Source: Odontesthes bonariensis
Lineage: Eukaryota > Chordata > Actinopteri > Atheriniformes > Atherinopsidae
DNA length: 64,000 nt
Assembly (NCBI RefSeq): GCF_027942865.1
Contig: NC_134510.1
Location: 7,722,001-7,786,000 of the forward strand
Direction: 5' to 3'
This document shows positions 1 through 11,800 of this stretch, in pieces. The translations under genes were made by a program, and so were the position numbers. A model generated the notes under the pieces. It did no database searches. It was not told where the DNA came from and saw only the letters and a program-made list of their open reading frames with translations. Position 1 is the first letter of the stretch; each line of letters opens with the position of its first letter.

Positions 1-77
1 AACACTGCCATTGGAATTGGAAGACAGTCCGCACACTGCAGGCTGCTTCGGGGCAATGGCCAGCCGATGGACCAAAC
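1..77 (-). CDS. Possible internal/5' coding exon of an unidentified minus-strand gene running off the window
   Basis: On the minus strand a pyrimidine-rich tract ending in CAG (right of position 78) looks like a 3' splice site. It is followed by 77 bases that stay open in the frame of an ATG at 11-9, which begins M-A-V before the window ends. The gene cannot be named from this. In the human genome DYRK1B lies directly downstream of FBL on the same strand and its protein starts with MAV, so dyrk1b is a possibility. Three residues plus synteny are weak support, and the ATG may not be the start codon. GC-rich sequence with CpGs at about 180-400 could be its promoter or first exon. Confidence 0.3.
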
Positions 78-78
78 C

Positions 79-717
79 TGCAAACGAAATGAAAATAAGA
101 CTCTGTAGTTAAGCAGGCACAGCTACAGCTAGCGCTATTCTAGTCAGCCCCTCTGTGATGTTAATATCGGTCAAACGAGAGGGGCTGCATTGAGAGCGCA
201 CTCCCGACAGCAGGCAAGTGTGATCCAGCGCGCTCCAGAGAAATTTCCCACAAAATGGCTGCCAAAACAAATCCACTGCTTATGTTCACATCAACTTCCC
301 AGAGTTAGTCTCTGAAACCAAACCCGATTGTGTAGTTTAGTTATCGACCATTCAGGGAAATAGACTTGTAAGAGAAAACGAGCAGTTTGGTGCCAGCTTA
401 CGAGGTCTGAAACCGTTTTGTTTGTTTTTTACGCACATCTTTGCATCAATCTATTTCACTGAATATGGACAGCTACTGTCATGAAATACATCTAAAATGT
501 AGATTTACCGATACCCGAACAGGTGAGCTTGTAGTCGTGTTAGACTGAAGAGGCTTCGTATGGGTGACAACTGGACCAAAGTCGACGTTCAGTACCGGAG
601 GGCTCAGTTTCCAAAGAGACATTCTGTATGCAGAACTCAAAGGGGTTTCCATGTTATGAAATTGGCTAGATTGTTATATATAAAAAAAATTTATCAAAAT
701 ACACGAATACACTCGTT
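79..717. other. Non-coding stretch between the left-edge exon and the fbl 3' end
   Basis: No convincing coding exon was found. The part at about 180-400 is CpG-containing and includes an ATG GCT GCC opening a 16-codon frame at about 253, which looks like chance. It may hold the promoter or 5' UTR of the left-hand minus-strand gene. The 73-codon open frame at 560-781 has no recognisable features and is treated as chance. Confidence 0.4.
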
Positions 718-723
718 TTTATT
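718..723 (-). terminator. fbl: Candidate polyadenylation signal AATAAA for fbl
   Basis: The minus strand reads TTTAAATAAAAACG here, giving the first canonical AATAAA downstream of the fbl stop codon at 1702-1704. This implies a 3' UTR of roughly 1 kb. No transcript evidence is available, and a nearer non-canonical signal is possible. Confidence 0.45.
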
Positions 724-1701
724 TAAAATATTTGATACAAAAAACCAGGAGCTGTTTCCATCATTAGGTCTTCAATCATAAACTGGGCTGACAAAGGTAA
801 TACCAGAATCAAATTACATGTCAGAGTGAAAAAAAACCATCTATATTTGTCTGTAAACAGAGGGTCAGTTTACCACCTCACCCATGATTGGGTCAGCATT
901 ACAGCGTTTCTCCCTGAGGAACACTGAGGGGACACAGGCAGCCCGAGGCTCCTCTTCACACGAGCTGCCACAGGCACAAACACTCCTGCAAGCCGGCTCT
1001 GACAGATTACGATACTTGCATGGTAGCCTGTAAGCTTAAATATTTATCATTTCCCTAACGATGTGACCCCCTACTCGCACTCACAGCTTACCCTCACACA
1101 GTTCAATTAAACATGAAGAAAATAACTGAGATTACAATGTAACAAAACTGAAATAAAAGCACTGACCATATAACAGTCTCAGTAGACCCAAATTTAAGCC
1201 ACATGGTAATTATCCAAATGATCAGAACTATAAAACAATCTTTCAGCACAGTTTTTTTTTTAAAAGATATATTCCAACTTCTTTCAAAACAGCATGGAAG
1301 GCTAACATGTTTACAGGGCAGCAGCTGGTGAAGCCAAACATTTCATTAGAACTCATAAGGCTGAGGTCACACCAAAGACGGAACACTGGTGTGCATGAAT
1401 AATATTTGCAGAACATGAGTGGTTCATAGAGAAGTCATCTTTCACATATGAAACTACTAACATGTCAACTAACTAATTTTCCATAAAAGATAAGGACATG
1501 GTTATCCAATGTGCCCCCAACCTTATCGAGTAATAGACAGACCCTTCAGCAGTTAATGGTTGCTTATTTAACTATCAAAGAACTTAAAGGAAGGAACTCA
1601 AACAAAATTTTGCACTGCAGGTTGGACCCGACTTCACACTGAAGAGACGCAGTCAGCAGGAGGGTGGGGGGGTCAAAGCTGGGTTGTTTTTCTTCCACAC
1701 A

Positions 1702-4700
1702 TTACTTCTTCTGTTTAGGTGGAGGTCTGGTGGAGAGAGAAAGGGGAACCGTCATTATTTATTACATTGCTTTTACAGTGGAATACGTAAACTGATCACC
1801 TCCAACATTAAAGCACTGACACTGCTCATCTTGGTGTTCACATGGATGTTACTTTGTCCCCTTCCTACTCCTACTTATCTCGGCACACCAATCAGGATTT
1901 GGGTGGCTATAGTGAGGAAAGACCAATCTGATTTGGCTCCATGTCTTCACATAGTCCAAATTCCCTACAATGTCCCACATTATCTTTGTTCTTCACTGTA
2001 CTTACGACCTGATTTTATAGTCTGAATCGACCAGGCTGTTGCAGCGGTTCACCCTCAGATACTGCAGTTATCATGATGGACACTTAAAGGAATGGAAAGG
2101 CTACACAATCTTGTTTTAGAGAGAAAACAATAAGCGTCTCATACGGGAATCTGATCAGACAAGTGTCTATTATTTTTTTTTTTTAATCATTTCCCATGCT
2201 GACAACTGTTGTAGGCCGCCTTTGATGTTTTGTGCAGTCTGTTTAGTTATCACAGACAAAGAGCAACGAAATAAACAAGGAACTGTGTGGATTTGAGCTT
2301 AAAATGTTTCTCCAGACACTAAAGTTTTTATCAACTTCCTACAAAAAAAAAAAAAAAAAAAAAAAAAAAGGCCAATAAAACAAAAGGAAAAAGAAAAGAG
2401 CAGCCTGGTATGACTAAATAGTGTCACGACAGAAATGTCTACAGGGTTGAAATGTTTCCTTGGGTCTGCTGTGATCAAGAGAATGACAATGTCCTGTTTT
2501 TACTTCACAAATGTTTGAATGAAGTTAATATGGGCCTAATCAGTCGACTGACCGTTATTGTCGTGTTACACACAAAAATAGATATGCTTGACTAAAAAGT
2601 CTCAAACTGAACTCTGAGGGCTGAGAGTGGTTATGAAACTTGGTCAGTGCCGACTGTCGTCACATTTTCATTCACTCGTATCGTTAGTCTGAAGTAATGT
2701 TTTAAAAAGCTGCAGCTCATGAGGAAGAGCGGTCATTTGCCAATTGGTAGGTTGTTGGTTTGATTCCAGGCTTCTCCAGAGCACATGTCGAAGTGCCCTT
2801 GAAAGGGACACTGAAGCCCACGCTGCCACCCATGCTTTCAGTGTGTGCGATAGAGAAAAAGCCTGTAAGCCTGTATGGGCTTGCTGTGTGAGTGTTTGAA
2901 CAGATGCATTTGGCTTCTAGTGTAAAAGTGCTTTGAGTGATTAACTACACTAACAAAGCACTGTGCAAGTACAATCCATTTACCATTTCACTTATGGTTG
3001 GAAGTGAATAAACTGGGCTGTGTAGTGTCACCACAGGGGTGGCAGTATAGGCTGCGTAGTTAGTGGTTGTAATTCAGTAGAAGAAGTTGTTCACACACAC
3101 ATAAGAGGAAAATGTAGAGAGCTTCTTTTTAGGAATTACTTTTATCTCCGGGATATAACGTCATATCTGGGAAGATCCTGGTCAGTCACTAAGTTTGTTG
3201 TTGGTCAGTTCAAACCAGAAACAGCTGGTGAGTCGCATCATTTTAATCTTTGCAGGTCAGACTAAATTCACCTTGATGTGCATCGAGTCTGATTCTTAAA
3301 ATCAGGTGTGGGAGAACAGGAATGTTGCTTTACCTGTAGATGCCGACCACCACAGCGTGGTCTCTCTCATAGGGTTCCAGTGTGAGCTGTTCTTGTGGCT
3401 TCATGTTCTCAGCGCTCATCTTCTTCACCTCTGAAGCAAACACTGCCTCTGGAGCCGCTGTGGAGTCTATACAGTTAGCCTTAAAGAGAGATAAAAAAAA
3501 AAGAAAAGTCAATTCAAACTTAAAAAGAGTCCGACCAGTTGAAAAACCCATGAACAAACTGCAAATGTGTTTGAATACAATTACCAATGAGCACAGGACC
3601 ATATGGCATCATAATTCACATTGTGTGACACAGCAACATAGCTCATACATCAAAATGCACAGAACTGCCAATTGAGCAGCAGGTTTGTGTTCCTTCACAA
3701 GTGCAATCTTTTCCTTGTAGATGATCTTTTCGGAGACATTAACACATTTCAAACGTCTGGAAACTGTCCCAGTCGAAATGTTTTTGCCAATCGTTGCTGA
3801 AACTAGACTTTGGGATCATTTCTGATTGTGACCGTCACATTACTGGTTCATCAATAAGGTAATGTGCATTTTGATGTGTAATTAAATTGTTTGTGTGCCA
3901 GTGAACTTTGTTTTAGTCACAACAATCCACTGTCAGTATGGAGAGCTACTTCTTGGTGTACCTTTATTGATATCACAAAGTGTCCACCGTTCTTCAGGAA
4001 GTTGTGAGCATTTAAAGCGACAATCCTCGTCTGGTCAGGCTGGGCAACATCAGCAAAAATCACATCCACCATGCCTGGAGGGGGACACAACACCACCGTC
4101 TCAGTACTCAATGCATGTTGACGTTTGTGTAGGACTCTCATAACTACATTGTGCTCATTTCCAGTTCAAACTGCAAATTTTCAGTAAGAATAACAGATAA
4201 TCAGATATTGATGGAAAGTCATTGTGTATATTATGTCGATATTTCATCATATTTCAGATATGACCAATGATAAATGCCCCCGCGCACTGTATATACACTT
4301 TGAACATGTTGTGCCTCTCTTCAGCAGTTTATTTAAAGTGACAGCTCAAAATATCACATGGATAGTTCAGGCTGTCCTCTCAGTGTAGCCCAGTTTTTCA
4401 GTCCTATCCCCACAGAGCGTTTCAGTGTGTGAAGGTCTAAATGTTCGTCTGCTGACCGCGACTCTTTCAGGAAGAGGTCAGTGACTGAAAAGAGCAGCCA
4501 ACACAGATGGTCAGAACACTGTCAGACACTTCCAACTTCCTCTGGTGACCATTTTACATGTAAACATAGCAGAATGTAAGGATGTTTTTGGGATTTTTTC
4601 TGACAGTTGTGAAATCCGCATTTTATCAGCTGCAGCCTGGATAATGACCTGCTTTTAGGTTTGCATGTTAATGTGGCTGCATCTATGTCAGACTCGCTCT

Positions 4701-7700
4701 GTCAGGTGAGTGAGAAGGGATTCACTGATCATTTGGCTGCATCAGTACAGCGCAGCTAAGTGAGCCCAGAGGGAGGAGAGGCACAAACAGATGTAAAGTC
4801 TGACAAAAGGCCAGCTGAGTTGGTGTTTCACAGATGAACTGAAGGAGACGTGGAATCTCACCAACTACATAAAAGTGTTTCTTTGGATCGTTTTAAGGCC
4901 ACATTTACAATATGTCCACTGCTTTACTTATCAAGCAGAAATGATGTTATGCCTGCCCCAGATGGGAGGGTATTTTACAGGATGGCTGTGAGCAATAGAA
5001 GCTGGACAGCAAGTATAGCTGTGAAAATTAGCCACCAAGCTGTCTGTCAGACACACCAAGCTCAGCTCTGACTTCCAACAGGACCGCTCCATGCAGCGAA
5101 GGTGCATCAGCCGCGCCTTAGACATGCTGTGGCTCAGACTTACTACTTACCAACGAGCATTCTGTATTTGTGTGGATGCCGAGCGTCTTCGATGATTGGG
5201 ATGATGTTGGTACGTTTCTTTGCCACGTTGAGAAGGTCACGACCTGATCGATGGGAAAACTCCACGGCATAGACCAACCCCTCCTATAGCACAAGACACA
5301 GTACAACCATTACCGCAAAAGTAGAAAACACAGCACCCTCAGTAAAACAACACCTGGGAATGCACAGGCACATGCACTTTTATTTTCCTGCCAGCGGTGC
5401 CCACTTCTGATGTGCATCGAGTCCTTTCTCTGACGGCTTGGTCGGGTTTAGGCATGATGATGGATTCATTTAGACAGGGAAAGTCACGGGCACACCAGAG
5501 TGGGTCATGCCCTGTGTCAACTTGCATGTCACAGTTTAAAAAGCTAAATTTAAGAATGTACCCACTAACAATAACCAAATGGAGACATTTTTAAATCCAG
5601 GCTAAAAACCATTTCTGTTCTCATGTGTCTATGCATGAAATCTGTACGATATCTTTTAATTTATCTGGACTGTTGCTTGTTTTTAAATTCATTTCAATTT
5701 TATTTGTTTCTCTTTATATTCTTTTATGTATTTTTAATGCTTATTACACTCCCTGCTGCAATGCTTTTATTTTATTTTAAGTACTTTGAATTGTTTTGTA
5801 CATGAAATGTGCTATACAAATAAAACATTTTTTTTAACAATAAGTCAAGCTGGGCACAGTCTGGGTTCACCTGTGTGTTTTCAAACAAACATTTGCAGAA
5901 GCTATTTTATCACCATGTTCCCGTGGAGGATAATGCCAACTCAGATTTCCATTCCATGACACATCTGAACATGCACACTTCAGAAACATTTTCCAACTAT
6001 TCTTCAGAACACCCCAAGTATTTTAGCACAAACTGCTCTCTGAATACCGTTACTGGTCCCTTTCTGTCTGAGACTGTTAAACAGTTGATCCTTCCGACTG
6101 TCACTGAATGCTTGCTATGGGGGTAAATCAATGGCTTTCTGTGCGTAAAGGGCCCCAACTCGAAAATGAATGTTATTTGGAGATATTTGAATAAAATCTC
6201 ATGATCGGGGGCAGAATTGAAGCAAAGAATGCATGCAGTACTCACCGGTCCAACGATGTCAGAAACGTGGGACACTGTGGTGCCAGAGGCAGCCCCCAGG
6301 TACATGACCTTAGCGCCAGGCTTGATGTGGATCTGATCAACTCCTCCCAGGATGGCAGCGGCCAGCTTAGATCGGAAAGGGTTCCAGGCTCTGTACTCAA
6401 TCTTGGTCTCTCCTTCCTAACACAGAAATGGATTTAAATATTACTTTATTGATCCCAATAGGATATTCACTTTGTGCAGCATAAATAATCCAAACTGTTA
6501 TTAATCAGTAGTCAATGTAAAAAATACACTAATTTTGAATAGTTTTTTTCTTTTTCTCCCTCCCTGATCAGCTCCAGAGCAGTTCCCAGCACAGAGCCAG
6601 TCTTCTTTATCAGTTTATTCAGTTTCTTTGAGTCTCTACCTCTGATATTGCTGCTCCAGATTGTTAGCAGACTGTACGCTCTACAACAGAGTTCTAGAAG
6701 ATATTAACCATCTTGTTGCCAACAGTGAAGGACTTTAAGCTTTACGTGTACAGTCCACTGTGGCGCTCCTGACCATCTTTTTCAGACACACAAAATGTGG
6801 TTTGTCAGGTAGTTAATCCAGGTGGTTGTGGAGAAGTCCATCTGTTTTCTGCAGCTTCTTACAAAAAAAGAAAAAAAAAGTGCAGGCTGAATTGTATCTA
6901 AAGCATTACAGAAATAAAAAATGATCCTCACAGTGCTGCCTGCTTAGTCCAGGTGAAAGTGGGCTCACTGAAGCTGGTAGATAATAGCATCTACCCCAGG
7001 ACGACAGCAAAATGTAATGGGTCCCGAAAGGTGTTCGCTTACTTATTTGGTGGACCAATAACAGTCTCTCTTAGACTTTAATGATATGGAATGTTAGGGC
7101 AACTGGTCTGTTGTAACAGAGCAGATTGATGAGCTTGTTTAGGTACTGGAACAAGTCAGGATGTCTTCCACAGCACTGGAACTTTCCCCTGACTCAAGCT
7201 AAAGCTGAATGGGTGCTGTAGAATCCCACCTAGCTGTTCTGCACAGGGCTTCAGGACCCTAGGGCTGACACCCTCTGAACCTGCAGCCTTGTTCTGCTTC
7301 AGTCTTTCCAACGGCTTCTTCACCTGACATTTGGAAATTAAATTAGCTGCCACCATTTATAAACAACTCTGGTTTTGGCATGGCAACTCATAATGTTGAA
7401 GAGAATCTACTCAAGCAGTACAGCTTCCAAACCAGTGCAGAAAAATATCTCTCCAAAGAAAAAAAAAAAAGTTTTTTAGTTGTTAGTTGAGAAAAAGAAA
7501 TATCATAAACATACCAGAATACATCAAATACTGTTGGAGCTACTGTAACGTGCTGCCACCTTCAGGGCAGTGCATTCTTGCGCATTGAGTAAATGACGCT
7601 GAATTGAAACCATATTTGATTTCACAAGGCCAGGAACCATTCAAAGCTGATGGACCAGTGTTCTCACATCTGGAAGATGCAAAGCCGCAAAGGTTGGCAG

Positions 7701-10700
7701 TTATGATGTTCAATGTCCACCCACTGAACTCTTGCCTTACCTCCACATTCATCCTCTTCTCTCCATATACAGACTCCCCCACCACCATGTTCTTGGTCAC
7801 CAGGGCATCCTCCTTCCCTCTGCAGATGAACACTCCTGAAAAACATTACCCAAAGTAATTCAACAAGTGAACAAACACACTCTACTTCTTTGATCAATTG
7901 ATTCCAATCTTAATCAGCTGGAAAACAGAACCGGACCAACAGTTTTTAAACTCGCCTTTCTCCCAAATCTAAATCTAAATCTATCCTTTTCCATGTAGTG
8001 TAGAAATCTTGAATCCATGCTTCCTTTTAGTTTTTCATTTACACATCTTTAAACCTCAGTCATTACATATACACATACATGACAGCGCTAAGATAATAAA
8101 GTATAAAAACCTTCATGTCTGTGTGGCTCAACCAAGATCTTCCTCCCTGCTCCAAAGCCTCCTCTGCCACCCCTTCCCCCTCTTGGGGCGCCTCTGCCAC
8201 CTCCTCGTCCCCGAAATCCTCCACCATCTGGGGACCTGAATCCCCCTGAAAAAAGAATGACAGCCATTTTAATGCAGTTACTAACAGAGCCATCTGTAAA
8301 TCAGTAATTAACAGGTAACTCGGACTGATTAGTCAAAAATTCACCATATTTCCTGTTTTGACATCTGTCAGAATAAGAAGCAGAACATACAAGTATAACT
8401 TAGTTTAATTTCGTAATAAATGCCAACATAATGTGTGTTAAGAAGCCATTTCATTTGAAATTCATGTGGCACACCGACTTATTGAATCTAAAATACATCC
8501 AGCCTCATTGAAGCCTCGTTCCATTATTCAGACCTCAACAAGTCATTTAAATAATGATCACACCAATGTGCTACACTTCATATTAGGCTGTTGACATGGA
8601 AGACACCATGAAAACAAAAAACAGTTAACAGACAGAGCTTCAGCTGAACCTCAGCGTTAACTCGAGCTGACTGGGGGCACGGTCTGCGGATTTTCCGTGG
8701 AATTCTATCATTCATTTGCTCTGATGACCTCACTATACATCATACTTTAAATCTTGTTTCTAAAACATATTATACGAGCAGTTTCTCACCGTTTCATTGT
8801 CATACTGGGCATTAGCTGCAGCTTGTGTGAGAATCTATACACCATAGAGTGAAGTGTAGGTTTGATGGGGACTGATCACTGAGAACACTCTGGATCTGCA
8901 CCTCACACACACTGCAGCCTTTCAGGAAAGAGTCAACACTTTTTCTGACCCGACAGAGAAAACTTATTTGCCTGGATGTATAATGTGTAGGTGAAGAGAC
9001 AGGACTTCACCGCCATATCTGTGTCCGAGTGGTGTGTGGTGCTCAACTTAGAAGAATAATGTACCCGCAGATTTGACGACGTTCCAGAGACAATGTAGAG
9101 GACAGAAGTGTGGAACTTTGATGGCAGATAGCATGGGAACTGATGTGAAAGACCCTCCTGGGGCTTTCCTGGAACTCTTTACAGTGGCAATCTGACAATG
9201 TTGGACCATCTGATCAGCTCTTCAGGGGACTCCAATAGATCTGATCATTAATTAACAGTTTGGTTCCAACTTCTTGCTTTTATCTACATCAGGCATTTTT
9301 CGCAGCCTCTGAGCCAGATGAAGGTGAGAAAACTTAAGTGTTTGAGCCGCTTTGGAACTCTACCCATCAACCGTAAATCCAATCATGATTTACTCCTCAC
9401 TTTCAATGTCTTTGTGAATACGTTTCTGTTTCTGATTTCCTGACGTCAACAATGAACATGCTGAGCACTGACATTAATCCTTTGGAAGCTTCATCTCGCA
9501 CCACATGTGAGAGCCTACATTGTTGTACCAGACACAAAAAATAACAGAAATAAATAAAAAGGATAACACATTGTTTGAATGACACACTTACCTCTTCCTC
9601 CCCTGAATCCTCCCCGGTCACCGAATCCACCTCGTCCTCCTCGTCCTCCCCGGTCACCGAACCCCCCTCGTCCTCCCCGGTCACCAAATCCCCCTCGTCC
9701 TCCTCGTCCACCTCTTCCTCCCCTGTCACCACGAGGACTGAAACCTGAAACAGGGAAGGCACATCAGCCGACTCCTCCTTTCTGTGACTGGAACACATGT
9801 GTTGGTCTTCTTTTCTTCAGTGTATCATCCTTAATCAGGATGATACACTGTCAGGAAAGAGCCAATATGCTTTAACACCGTTAGATATTACAATGATGAC
9901 ACGACTCGCAAGTGTGTGTTAAAGGCTCCATTCCACTTCTATGCACTGGCGGCTCCGTGTTGTGTGGGTTTACACGGCACGCTGCTCAAACATGTCGCTG
10001 ATACAGAACACAAATTTAAAATGGAACACAGACTAATCTGAACTCCATTTATTACTGCCAAAATTAGCTGAAAGCCATATGGACTCTGATCATATCCTTT
10101 TGTTTGAGTGTTTTTAACACAAGCCAGTTACTATTAAAACAAACTATTGGATGTTCCATAACACTTCCTACGTCCAGGAACAAGGTTCTTAATCACCTTC
10201 ATTCTCCAAACTAAATATTGGCTTATTCTAAGATTTTTTTTCCCATTCTGATCATGGCTTAGATCAGGGAGGTCCTGCAGGTTTTAAATGCTTCCCTGCT
10301 TCAACACACCTGATTCAGATGAAATGGATGTATTCAAAAGATTGTTAAGTTCTACACAACCCTGCTAATGATCCATTGGTCTCAATCAGGCATTTTGAAG
10401 CAGGGAAACATCTCAAAGGCCCTCGGGGACCGGACGTGGACATCCCTGCCTTAGACCATCATTATGGAAGCAGTATTAGGAGGATACGTCTTGTTTTCAA
10501 CATTTCACATATTGCAACTTATTTTTCAGAGTTCTTCTCTTTTCACTTCGGTTCATCTATATAGATTCAGTCCGTAAGAGACTGAATCTGTAATGAGAAA
10601 TCATTGGCATAATTTCCCCAGACTTACGAATTATTAGAAAGAATTACTAATTATTCACAGAAAACAGTCAGACGGACACAGGGAGAAACACCAACAATGA

Positions 10701-11290
10701 AAGATTGGCAGAAGCTTCTAACACGCGGTCGAATCAACACTTCCACCTCTGCTGGATAACTGGAGGATAATACAGCCACGTTTCTGCTCCAGCTGGGTGT
10801 CTGTGGACCAACATGGACGCACATAAAGCGGCCAGCCTTCAGCGGAGGCTACATGACCCTCACTCTCCGAGCTTCAAACTCATTGTCTGCCGTGTGGACG
10901 GGAGAGCCGACTCCAGCATTTTCTCTCCAACTGTGGCCCAAGTCTTCGGCCGTGTTGTGCTGCTCAGGGAGTCTTTAACACGTGTTGAGCGGCGCGAGGC
11001 TTCTTGAGTTCTTCATTCGCACGTGATGCTCCCAGTAGTCATTTTAACGACCACGTTTCCTTGTTAACGGCTCTCCTACACTTTCTCCTTATGTATTCAG
11101 TTAAAACACATTAGTAGGGTTGGCAGCGGAGTGTTTCCAGTCCGTCTAACTGACCATGATGTTCACCGAGAAGCATGGCGTCGCAGGCCAGCCACACACG
11201 CGCGCCTCAAAACACAAATACTTGACTTCGTATAAAAGCTAGCTGCATGTAAAACACCGTCATGTGTGATGTTACCGTACCTGGCCTCAT
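1702..11290 (-). CDS. fbl: Fibrillarin, box C/D snoRNP rRNA 2'-O-methyltransferase (9 exons, 326 aa)
   Basis: SAM-dependent methyltransferase of nucleolar box C/D snoRNPs; it 2'-O-methylates pre-rRNA and, in the known family, a histone H2A glutamine. Coding exons on the minus strand, in order: 11281-11290, 9592-9744, 8111-8245, 7741-7835, 6246-6416, 5151-5283, 3962-4074, 3334-3479, 1702-1726. All introns are GT-AG and the phases fit (total 981 nt). The start MRPGFSPRG matches the family MKPGFSPRG. Residues about 10-85 form the RGG/GAR domain, with GFGDRGG repeats. The linker carries [20 protein letters not shown]. The Rossmann fold has the SAM motif YLGAASGTT near residue 170, then [14 protein letters not shown] and [14 protein letters not shown]. 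The C-terminus is YRPPPKQKK. Length is normal and no disruption is seen. The last coding exon is only 25 nt. Very sure of identity. Confidence 0.97.
2343..2369. repeat. Poly-A tract (27 A)
   Basis: Uninterrupted run of A on the plus strand inside fbl intron 8, followed by an A-rich stretch to about 2400. It may be the tail of an old retroposed sequence or a simple mononucleotide microsatellite. Confidence 0.9.
2715..2998 (+). mobile_element. tRNA-derived SINE (fish family ending in CCATTTACCATTT)
   Basis: The head at about 2715-2790 looks like a decayed tRNA promoter, with the B-box-like GGTTTGATTCC. It is followed by the body CCGAAGTG-type text (here TCGAAGTGCCCTTG...GGGACACTGAA) and the tail AAGTGCTTTGAGTGA...CAATCCATTTACCATTT. 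I recognise this order from a SINE common in percomorph fish. It lies antisense to fbl inside intron 8. Divergence suggests an old copy; no target duplication was found. Confidence 0.75.
3040..3290 (+). repeat. Dispersed repeat, copy 1 (partner at 45540-45945)
   Basis: Shares ordered blocks with 45540-45945: AGTATAGGC, GTAATTCAGTAGAAGAA, GAAAATGTAGAG, AGGAATTACTTTTATCTC, ATATCTGGGAAGAT, CCAGAAACAGCTGGTGAGT, and CTTGATGTGCATC. This copy has a single version of the segment that is expanded to a five-unit minisatellite in the other copy. Element class unknown. Confidence 0.7.
5590..5845 (+). mobile_element. 3' end of an L2-like LINE (5'-truncated)
   Basis: Begins with text encoding FKSRLKT, the usual C-terminal end of fish L2-like ORF2. 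It continues through a T-rich 3' UTR to CATGAAATGTGCTATACAAATAAA, a typical 3' terminus of these elements. It lies in fbl intron 5, antisense to the gene. Confidence 0.6.
6430..7360 (-). mobile_element. Rex1/CR1-like LINE remnant
   Basis: In fbl intron 4, same strand as the gene. The minus frame at 7156-7356 encodes a reverse transcriptase segment ([14 protein letters not shown], then [13 protein letters not shown]). Nearer the 3' end the text encodes a piece like [23 protein letters not shown], also present in the 11.8 kb copy. The terminus at 6430-6470 is the CCTATTGGGATCAATAAAGTA type found at fish Rex1-like ends. Frames are broken and much of the RT core is gone, so it is inactive. Confidence 0.7.
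9818..9850. repeat. Perfect 14-bp hairpin in fbl intron 1
   Basis: CAGTGTATCATCCT and its exact reverse complement AGGATGATACACTG are separated by a 5-base loop (TAATC). The structure lies about 75 bases upstream of the GAR-coding exon 2 of fbl. It could be the remnant of a small foldback element or a structured intronic RNA element; nothing in the sequence decides this. Confidence 0.8.
10265..10448. mobile_element. 184-bp foldback hAT-like MITE with imperfect 8-bp target duplication
   Basis: Starts CAGGGAGGTCCTGCAGG and ends GGACCGGACGTGGACATCCCTG; the ends are inverted repeats and the interior is also inversely repetitive (TCCCTGCTTCAACACACCTGATT against CAATCAGGCATTTTGAAGCAGGGA). It is flanked by GCTTAGAT and CCTTAGAC, which agree at 6 of 8 positions, fitting hAT insertion. 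I recognise this CAGGG...CCCTG foldback as abundant in teleosts. It lies in fbl intron 1. Confidence 0.8.
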
Positions 11291-11800
11291 GTTGTCTTCA
11301 GAAAAGCGCGGAATCGACCTGCTTACGGAGTTCTTCTGTTTTTCTCCGGCTGCTGTAACTCTCGGAAGAATGTAGTCTACGCACGTGTGAAGCTGTCGCG
11401 CATGCTCAGACCATACAGACTCATATTTCTTCTTCACCTAGTCTAATGTTGGTTGGAAAACAATAGGATTGTGCCATACCGCCATCTATTGGTCGAAACG
11501 GCTTCGTCTGCTCCCCCATGGCAGGAATACATTTTCATTAGTTTTGTTGACCTCGTTCACTTCAAACATGACCAGAAAAAGCTTAATGTATTACTGATGT
11601 TCCAGTGAAACCTTGGATTTTTTTAATCAAGCACTGGCCTTCGAAGGTGTGGCAACTGCTTGTGTCTTGCCATGACACACAAAGTTGTATGAATAAATAC
11701 ATGCAAGTCTGATCCTCCTCCATTAACCTCACAAATATAGTAAGGTCTCCAACCTAATGACATCTTGAGGCCAATATTTATGTAGAGGAAATACAGAAAT
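11291..11800. other. fbl 5' UTR/promoter region and intergenic sequence
   Basis: The first 150 bases (to about 11440) are CpG-containing and should hold the fbl transcription start and 5' UTR on the minus strand. No clear TATA box or terminal-oligopyrimidine tract could be assigned. Beyond 11450 nothing is recognised before the LINE remnants begin. Confidence 0.4.

Larger units (their letters stand above)
1727..3333 (-). other. fbl intron 8: repeats only
   Basis: No exon is seen between the 25-nt last coding exon and exon 8. The stretch contains a 27-base poly-A run (2343-2369), a tRNA-derived SINE, and one copy of a dispersed repeat that recurs at 45.5 kb; the last two are listed separately. 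Confidence 0.6.

Noticed and set aside
4850..5071. 73-codon frame between fbl exons 6 and 7
   Set aside because: Intronic, no motif, and fbl exon phases are complete without it.
9403..9798. Glu/Asp/Val-rich minus-strand frame with VTGEDEGG repeats
   Set aside because: Same exon read in a wrong frame; the RGG frame fits fibrillarin with correct splice phases.
9579..9875. Proline-rich 98-codon plus-strand frame ([12 protein letters not shown] repeats)
   Set aside because: It is the antisense of the fbl GAR-coding exon 2; RGG codons read backwards give PPR. No independent support.
10813..11007. 64-codon plus-strand frame [15 protein letters not shown]
   Set aside because: Lies in fbl intron 1 near the promoter; no motif, no splice or initiation support. 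GC-rich sequence gives such frames by chance.
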